A DNA stretch of 64,000 nucleotides, taken from the NCBI GenBank assembly GCA_009838075.1, contig VXSG01000097.1:1-64000 (forward strand), written 5' to 3'. A program made the translations under genes and the position numbers. The notes under the pieces were generated by a model. The model ran no database searches. It saw only the letters and a program-made list of their open reading frames with translations, and was not told the DNA's origin. Positions 58,136-64,000 of this stretch are shown here, piece by piece (position 1 is the stretch's first letter; each line of letters starts with the position of its first letter). This DNA is from Boseongicola sp. SB0665_bin_10 (GTDB taxonomy: Bacteria; Pseudomonadota; Alphaproteobacteria; Rhodobacterales; Rhodobacteraceae).

Positions 58136-59107
58136 CTACCAGCGGAGAATGACCGATCCCCAGGCCAGGCCGCCGCCGATCGCCTCGGTAAGAAGCAGGT
58201 CGCCGGGCTTGATCTGGCCGCGCTCGACCCCGACCGAAAGCGCGAGGGGAATCGATGCCGCCGAGGTGTTGCCGTGTTCCTGCACTGTCAGCACGACCCG
58301 CTCCAGCCCGAGACCGAGCTTCTGGGCGGTTGACTTGATTATCCTCAGATTCGCCTGATGCGGAACGAGCCAGTCTACGTCAGCGCCCGTGAGCCTGAGA
58401 CTGTCCAGCGAGGCTTGCGCCGTCCGCGCCAGCTTTTCCACGGCATGCCGGAACACTTCGCGGCCTTGCATGCGCAGGTGCCCGATCTCCTGCGTCGACA
58501 CGCCGCCGTCAACGTAGAGGATGTCGCGGTAGCGCCCGTCGGAATGGAGGTCCGTCGCAAGGATTCCGCGATCAGCGTTAGACCCCTCGCCCTCGGCGAC
58601 CTCTAGCAGGACCGCCCCAGCGCCGTCACCGAACAGCACGCAGGTCGTGCGGTCGCTCCAGTCAAGAATGCTGCTGAAGGTCTCCGCTCCGATCACGAGA
58701 ATGCGGCGAGCCTCGCCCGAGACGATCAATGCGTTGGCCTGGGACAGTCCGAAGACGAATCCCGCACAGACGGCCTGCACGTCGAAGGCGAATCCTCGAG
58801 TCATGCCGAGTTTTCCCTGCACGATCGTCGCCGCCGACGGGAACGTCAGGTCCGGCGTGGACGTGGCGACGATCACCGCGTCGATGTCGTCTGCTGCGCG
58901 GCCCCCCGCAGCCAGCGCCGACAACGCGGCCTTGGTTGCAAGTTCGGAGACAGCTTCGCCTTCAGCGGCAAAGTGACGAGATTCGATTCCCGTTCGCGCC
59001 CTGATCCATTCATCCGACGTGTCGAGCTTGCTCTCGAACCAGGAATTCGGAATCACCCGTTCGGGCAGATAGTGCCCAACCCCTTGCACCACCGCGCGTG
59101 TCGTCAT
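58136..59107 (-). CDS. fabH: Beta-ketoacyl-ACP synthase III
   Basis: [34 protein letters not shown] active-site Cys, [27 protein letters not shown]. Confidence 0.96.
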   Translation of the reverse strand: MTTRAVVQGVGHYLPERVIPNSWFESKLDTSDEWIRARTGIESRHFAAEGEAVSELATKAALSALAAGGRAADDIDAVIVATSTPDLTFPSAATIVQGKLGMTRGFAFDVQAVCAGFVFGLSQANALIVSGEARRILVIGAETFSSILDWSDRTTCVLFGDGAGAVLLEVAEGEGSNADRGILATDLHSDGRYRDILYVDGGVSTQEIGHLRMQGREVFRHAVEKLARTAQASLDSLRLTGADVDWLVPHQANLRIIKSTAQKLGLGLERVVLTVQEHGNTSAASIPLALSVGVERGQIKPGDLLLTEAIGGGLAWGSVILRW

Positions 59108-60237
59108 CGTTCCCGTTCTTTGCCAGCCGCCTCGGCGGTTCCCCCGTTCCCACACTGCCCGCCGGGGTTGACGGATGCAACCCGGGCCGCGAGGCGTTCG
59201 TTGAACCGGCTTTCTGCCAGGCGGCATGCAAGCCCAATGGCGGAAGCGACGCCGACCGCGTCGGCTGACCCGTGGCTCTTGACCACGGTGCCGTTGAGGC
59301 CGAGGAACACGCCGCCATTCACGCGCCTGGGATCAATTCGCTTCGAAAGGCGGCGAAGCGACGTCACCGCCAGCAGCGCTGCAATCCGTGAGAGCGGCGT
59401 GGCGCGAAAGGCCTCGCGCAGGAACTCGCGGATGAGCAATGCAGTTCCTTCCCCTGTCTTCAGCGCGATATTGCCGGTAAATCCGTCCGTCACGATCACG
59501 TCCACGCGGCCCGACGGAATGTCGCCGCCCTCGACAAAGCCGACAAATTCGAAATTTGCGTCGTCGGCTGCCGACGCGATCAGGTCGTGCGCCTCGCGAA
59601 TCTCTGTATGGCCCTTGTTCTCCTCGGTGCCGACGTTCATGAGGCCGATGCGCGGCCGGGACAGTTCCAGGCCGTTTCGCGCGTAGGAAGCGCCCATGAG
59701 CGCGTATTGAAGGAGATTCCTGGCGTCGGCCCGAATGTCCGCGCCGACGTCAAGCAAGACATTGAATCCTCCCGGACTGCGAGATGGCCAGAGGCAGGCG
59801 ATTGCAGGCCGGTCGACGCCTGGAAGCTTCTTCAGCCTGATCGTGGACAGCGCCATCAGGGCGCCGGTGTTTCCGCATGACACCACGGCATCGGCCTCTC
59901 CGCCCCTGACAGCCTCGACCGCCGCCCACATGGAAGTTCCCTTGCCGTTGCGCAGCACGTGGCTTGGCTTGTCGTCCATGCTGACGACTTCGTCCACGTG
60001 ACGGATTCCGCAGCAGTCCACCAGCATGCGCTTCTTGCCCAGCCTGTTCCTTCTGCGGAGCAGCCTGCGCAGCTCGGGCTCGGGGCCAAAGAGCAGGAAT
60101 TCGAATTTGGGGTTCTTTCTTGCGGCCCTGGCAATGCCGGCAACGACGGCGGCCGGTCCCCGGTCGCCTCCCATGGCGTCAACGGAAATCGTCATGCGCT
60201 TGTTCGCGCCGCTGGACAGATCGGGAATATTCGCCAT
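59104..60237 (-). CDS. plsX: Phosphate acyltransferase PlsX
   Basis: MTISVDAMGGDRGPAAVVAG, SCGNTGALMALS, RPAIACLWPS, LMNVGTEENKGH; ATGA overlap with fabH; start may be at internal Met 60195. Confidence 0.95.
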   Translation of the reverse strand: MANIPDLSSGANKRMTISVDAMGGDRGPAAVVAGIARAARKNPKFEFLLFGPEPELRRLLRRRNRLGKKRMLVDCCGIRHVDEVVSMDDKPSHVLRNGKGTSMWAAVEAVRGGEADAVVSCGNTGALMALSTIRLKKLPGVDRPAIACLWPSRSPGGFNVLLDVGADIRADARNLLQYALMGASYARNGLELSRPRIGLMNVGTEENKGHTEIREAHDLIASAADDANFEFVGFVEGGDIPSGRVDVIVTDGFTGNIALKTGEGTALLIREFLREAFRATPLSRIAALLAVTSLRRLSKRIDPRRVNGGVFLGLNGTVVKSHGSADAVGVASAIGLACRLAESRFNERLAARVASVNPGGQCGNGGTAEAAGKERER

Positions 60238-60260
60238 CCCAGGTGTGTTGGATGCCGGGT

Positions 60261-60467
60261 TCAGGCTGCGTCCTCATCCAAGTCGAATTCCTCGATCTGG
60301 GCAACAACTTCCTGACCATCGTAGTAGCCGCAGGCGGCGCAGACATGGTGCGGGCGTTTCAATTCGCCGCAGTTGGGACACTCGCCGGGATTCGAGGCGA
60401 ACAGCGCGTCATGGGAACGGCGCTTGTTGCGGCGAGATGGAGTGATCTTGTTCTGCTGGACGGCCAT
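60261..60467 (-). CDS. rpmF: 50S ribosomal protein L32
   Basis: [47 protein letters not shown] zinc ribbon. Confidence 0.96.
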   Translation of the reverse strand: MAVQQNKITPSRRNKRRSHDALFASNPGECPNCGELKRPHHVCAACGYYDGQEVVAQIEEFDLDEDAA

Positions 60468-60614
60468 TTCCTAGATCCTCGGTTCAGTTTGGAAGTGCCT
60501 GACCCCGTCCAGGGTCCAAGCGGTCTTACGCGCCGGCACGCTTCTTGTCCAATCCATTGTCCTTCGTGCGGAGCCGGGAACATAGCGCGATTTCGTCCAA
60601 GGGCAAGGACGAAT

Positions 60615-61172
60615 TCACCGGCGGTTCTTGTCAGCGTCAGGCGTCCGTTCCTGCAGTGATTTCAATGCCGCGAACGGGCGGACCTCCTCGTCTGTCATCG
60701 GGGACTTTCCTGGCGCGGAAACCGAAATGCTGACAGGATCGACACCCTTGGCCCTTGGCCACGGCGGAAGGGCCAGGGCGAGGGCTTCGGCCAGGACTTC
60801 CTCGAGATCCAAGGTGGTCGGCAGCGGGTCTGCGTTTTCATCGGCAGGCATCTCGACCTCGTCACCCTCTGGCACCGGCAGGTCGTGCACGTAGAGACGG
60901 GTCACCCGTTCGTCGATGCGGGTGGTCACCGGGCTGCCCGTGGCAACGCAGTCCTGCTGGACCGTTGCGCCGAGCTTGGCGTCGAGCTTCAGGTCCCGGA
61001 GCCCGTCCGGCGAGAGATGGCCCTCGAGCTTCAGCTTTCGCAATCCCCTGATGCCGAGCGTCCGCGCGAGGGCGGCCCGCGCGTCCTCATCCGGCTCAAG
61101 CGAGAATGAAATCCTCTCCCTGACGGACTGGCACCTGATGATGTGACTGCCTGCACCGGTTGCCACGAGCAA
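60615..61172 (-). CDS. DUF177 (YceD-like) domain protein
   Basis: LKLDAKLGATVQQDCVATGSPVTTRIDERVTRLYV; upstream of rpmF-plsX-fabH on the same strand. Confidence 0.87.
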   Translation of the reverse strand: MLVATGAGSHIIRCQSVRERISFSLEPDEDARAALARTLGIRGLRKLKLEGHLSPDGLRDLKLDAKLGATVQQDCVATGSPVTTRIDERVTRLYVHDLPVPEGDEVEMPADENADPLPTTLDLEEVLAEALALALPPWPRAKGVDPVSISVSAPGKSPMTDEEVRPFAALKSLQERTPDADKNRR

Positions 61173-61245
61173 ATCCTTGAACCTGCGATCTTCTGTGGAT
61201 ATGCCGACTAGGCGGAGGTCGCGGATTTATCAAGAGGTGGGCGCA

Positions 61246-61710
61246 ATGAAGGTTTCGCGTGGGACGGTCTTCGGGGCAGGGGCCCTGCTGCTGAACCTTG
61301 TGCTTGTTCCTGCCTGTTCAAGCCTTGAAGACAGTCATGGCTATGTTCCGGAAGCCGGACTGGTCGAGGAAATCCAGGTCGGCATCGACACGAAGGTGAC
61401 GGTCGCCCGCATCCTTGGTCGCCCTGGCGTGGAAGGGATCATCGACGACCGAGGCTGGTACTATGTCAGATCCGACTACCAGCGCCGTCTCTGGTATGCA
61501 CCCGTCGAGTCGAATCGCGAAGTTCTGTCGGTCTCCTTTGCCGACGACGGCGTTGTCGAGAATGTCGAACGCTTCGGGTTGGAGGATGGCCGTGTCGTCG
61601 CGCTGGAGCGCAGGGTCACGGATTCAAACACGCAGGGCATCAGTTTCCTGCGTCAGCTCTTCTCGAATTTCGGCAATTTCGATGCGAGCGCGCTCTTCGA
61701 CGAGAACTAG
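61246..61710 (+). CDS. bamE: Outer membrane assembly lipoprotein, SmpA/OmlA (BamE) family
   Basis: Lipobox LVPACSS; EIQVGIDTKVTVARILGRPGVEG...WYYVRSDYQRRLWYAP. Confidence 0.87.
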   Translation: MKVSRGTVFGAGALLLNLVLVPACSSLEDSHGYVPEAGLVEEIQVGIDTKVTVARILGRPGVEGIIDDRGWYYVRSDYQRRLWYAPVESNREVLSVSFADDGVVENVERFGLEDGRVVALERRVTDSNTQGISFLRQLFSNFGNFDASALFDEN

Positions 61711-61813
61711 GGTCTTCCGAAATGCAGGACCCCGCATTGGGCCAGTCCGGGCCCGCGGCATTGACCATGATCCGCGGCATGGGCGGACATCCGGCAGGTC
61801 GCATTGCAATACG

Positions 61814-62269
61814 TCACGTGGTCGTCGGTCCGGACTCCGGCTTGCCTGCCGATCCAGGCTCGAAGTTGAGCGCAACGCCATTGATGCAGTATCGAAGGCC
61901 CGTCGGCTTCGGACCGTCGGGGAACAAATGCCCCAGATGCCCGTCGCATCGTGCGCAATGCACCTCGGTCCTGCGCATGAAGAAACTGCGATCCTCGCTT
62001 TCGCCGATCGTGCGGTCGTCAATTGGCTGGTAGAAGGACGGCCATCCGGTACCGCTTTCGAACTTGTGGGCCTGGTCAAAAAGGCGTGATCCGCAGCCCT
62101 TGCACGTGAAGACGCCCGGCTCCTTCGGGAAATCGTCATGCGTGAAGGCGCGTTCTGTACCGTGCTTCCTGAGGACGTCGTATGCCGGCCCGCCCAACTG
62201 GTCGCGCCACTCTTCATCTGATTTGACGATCTTCTCCACCTGGTTTCCCCTTTGTCGTGCTACGGTCAA
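61814..62269 (-). CDS. msrB: Peptide-methionine (R)-S-oxide reductase
   Basis: FTCKGCGSRLFDQAHKFESGTGWPSFYQPI, EVHCARCDGHLGHLFPDGPKPTGLRYCINGVAL. Confidence 0.95.
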   Translation of the reverse strand: MTVARQRGNQVEKIVKSDEEWRDQLGGPAYDVLRKHGTERAFTHDDFPKEPGVFTCKGCGSRLFDQAHKFESGTGWPSFYQPIDDRTIGESEDRSFFMRRTEVHCARCDGHLGHLFPDGPKPTGLRYCINGVALNFEPGSAGKPESGPTTT

Positions 62270-62337
62270 GGTTGCGGGGCAACATTGCCCACGCGAAACT
62301 TAAGTCGGCGAACCGGAATCACCAAGGGGACACTGCG

Positions 62338-63096
62338 GTGCGCGCAACGTATAGGGCCCGACTCGCCGCTGCGCCCGAGGACATCGAGGTTGCACAGCGG
62401 CTTCGGTACAGGGCCTTCATCGCGTGTCGGGATGCCGTGGCCCGTCCTGACGGGCTTGACGCGGACCCGTTTGACGACATTTGCCAGCAGGTTCTCGTCG
62501 CCGAGGTGGGCAGCGACCGGGTCGTTGCCACGTTTCGGCTGCTGCGGCTTGGATGCGGGGCCGAAATCGGCAGGAGCTATTCGGCACAGCACTACGGGCT
62601 GAACGGCCTTTCCCGGTTTCGGTGGCCGATGGTCGAGATCGGCCGGTTCTGCGTGGCGCCAGACGAAGGCGATCCCGGCATCCTGCACGCGGCATGGGGC
62701 GCGCTGACCGCGTTCGTTGACCGGGAAGGGATCAAGCTTCTGTTCGGCTGTTCGTCGTTTCATGGAACCGACGCGGGGATCTACAGCGATGCATTCGCCA
62801 TGCTGCGGGAACGCCATCTCGCACCGCAGCGCTGGCTGCCGCGCATCAAGGCGCCGCACGTGTTCAGGTTCGCGCAACGGCTTCGGCAGAAGCCGGACCG
62901 GCGCCGGGCGCTGAGCTCGATGCCACCATTGCTGAGAAGCTACCTGTCAATGGGTGGCTGGGTCAGCGATCACGCGGTCATCGACCGGGAACTGAACACG
63001 CTTCACGTCTTCACCGGTCTGGAGGTTGACTCAATCCCGCCAGGGCGGGCACGCCTGCTGCGCACGGCCGCTGTCTCGCCGGACCGTCACGCTTGA
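62338..63096 (+). CDS. OlsB-like acyl-ACP-dependent N-acyltransferase (GNAT; ornithine lipid synthesis)
   Basis: EVAQRLRYRAFI, DDICQQVLVAEVGSDRVVATFRLLRL, MVEIGRFCVAPDEGDPGILHAAWGALTAFVDREGIKLLFGCSSFHGTD; GTG start. Confidence 0.78.
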   Translation: MRATYRARLAAAPEDIEVAQRLRYRAFIACRDAVARPDGLDADPFDDICQQVLVAEVGSDRVVATFRLLRLGCGAEIGRSYSAQHYGLNGLSRFRWPMVEIGRFCVAPDEGDPGILHAAWGALTAFVDREGIKLLFGCSSFHGTDAGIYSDAFAMLRERHLAPQRWLPRIKAPHVFRFAQRLRQKPDRRRALSSMPPLLRSYLSMGGWVSDHAVIDRELNTLHVFTGLEVDSIPPGRARLLRTAAVSPDRHA

Positions 63097-63127
63097 CCTG
63101 TTTCGGAGTCCCGCATAGCCCGCCGGC

Positions 63128-64000
63128 ATGGCACGTGCACCGCTTCTTCAACTGACCGGCATCGCGCTGAAATTCGGCGGCAACCCGCTTTTTGAAGACG
63201 TGTCGCTGATCATCCAGCCGGGAGACCGCCTGGCGCTGGTCGGACGGAACGGCTCGGGGAAATCCACGCTTCTCAAGATCATGGCCGGAATGGTCGAGGT
63301 TGACGAGGGCGAACGGGCGGTTTCATCCGGAGGCAGCGTTGGCTACATGGAGCAGGAACCCGACCTGCGGGGGTGCCAGACGCTCGGCGACCTGGCGACC
63401 CAAGGCGTGGAGATCTCGGAGCATTGGCGTGTCGATGCTGCGGCCGACGGGCTGAAATTCGATGTCGACACGCCCGTCGAAGCCGCTTCCGGCGGCGCGC
63501 GGCGGAAAGCCGGGCTGGCACGGCTCATTGCGCAGGTGCCGGAGCTGCTGCTGCTTGACGAGCCAACAAACCACCTGGACATCGAGTCGATTGCCTGGCT
63601 TGAGGCGCACCTGGCCGAAGTCGGGCAGGCCTTCGTCGTGATCAGCCACGACCGTGCCTTCCTTCGCGCGCTCACGCGCGCGACGATCTGGATCGACAGG
63701 GGAGTCGTGCGCCGGCGCGAAGGCAGCTTCGCGGGCTTCGAGGAATGGCGCGACCGGGTCTGGGCGGTGGAGGACGCTGCGCGACACAAGCTCGATCGCA
63801 AGATCCTGAGCGAAGGCAAATGGGCGGTCGAGGGCATCAGCGCGCGCCGGCGGCGGGATCTGGGCCGCGTCCGGGCATTGGAGGCCATGCGGGCTGAACG
63901 TGCGAACCAGGTTCTGCGCCAGGATGCTGCAAGGATGGAACTGATGTCCGGCCCGAGATCGGGCAAGCGCATCATCGAAGCGCGACGGATTTCCAAGGAA
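63128..64000 (+). CDS. ABC-F family ATP-binding protein (Uup-like), truncated at the window edge
   Basis: Own translation (absent from the ORF track because no stop falls in the window): ALVGRNGSGKSTLLKIMAG Walker A, ASGGARRKAGLARLIA signature, LLLLDEPTNHLDIESIAWLE Walker B. Confidence 0.9.
   Translation, partial: MARAPLLQLTGIALKFGGNPLFEDVSLIIQPGDRLALVGRNGSGKSTLLKIMAGMVEVDEGERAVSSGGSVGYMEQEPDLRGCQTLGDLATQGVEISEHWRVDAAADGLKFDVDTPVEAASGGARRKAGLARLIAQVPELLLLDEPTNHLDIESIAWLEAHLAEVGQAFVVISHDRAFLRALTRATIWIDRGVVRRREGSFAGFEEWRDRVWAVEDAARHKLDRKILSEGKWAVEGISARRRRDLGRVRALEAMRAERANQVLRQDAARMELMSGPRSGKRIIEARRISKE

Noticed and set aside
1-64000. CRISPR array, rRNA operon, prophage, transposase
   Set aside because: No regularly spaced direct repeats, rRNA signatures, phage structural genes or transposase motifs were recognised.

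Overview
GC-rich chromosomal segment from an alphaproteobacterium. Gene content and order suggest Rhodobacterales or a relative (inference). Most of the window is recognisable housekeeping sequence: hemA, a RodZ-like protein, ispG, PBP1A, prfB, amtB, glnE, a bactofilin + M23 peptidase pair, an AsmA/YhdP-like protein, queA, lpdA, uvrA, xth, an ErpA-type protein, dgt, argS-SPOR-nagZ-scpA-scpB, dcd, tRNA-Pro(GGG), MerR-ihfA-fabH-plsX-rpmF-DUF177, a BamE-type lipoprotein, msrB, an OlsB-like acyltransferase and an edge-truncated ABC-F ATPase. The most interesting locus is a tightly packed co-directional cluster at about 15.8-23.3 kb. It combines an RsbV/RsbW/RsbU-type partner-switching set (STAS, HATPase, membrane SpoIIE phosphatase) with a membrane sensor-like protein, an extracytoplasmic-domain/MFS fusion, an ABC substrate-binding protein with no permease or ATPase nearby, and a GNAT. 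Other points of interest are a solitary SBD-HNH type IV restriction endonuclease that probably recognises phosphorothioated DNA, a multiply frameshifted AraC-family pseudogene beside a TRAP transporter operon, a bacterial GPP34 (GOLPH3-like) protein, and several intergenic inverted-repeat structures. No CRISPR array, rRNA, integrase or transposase was recognised.
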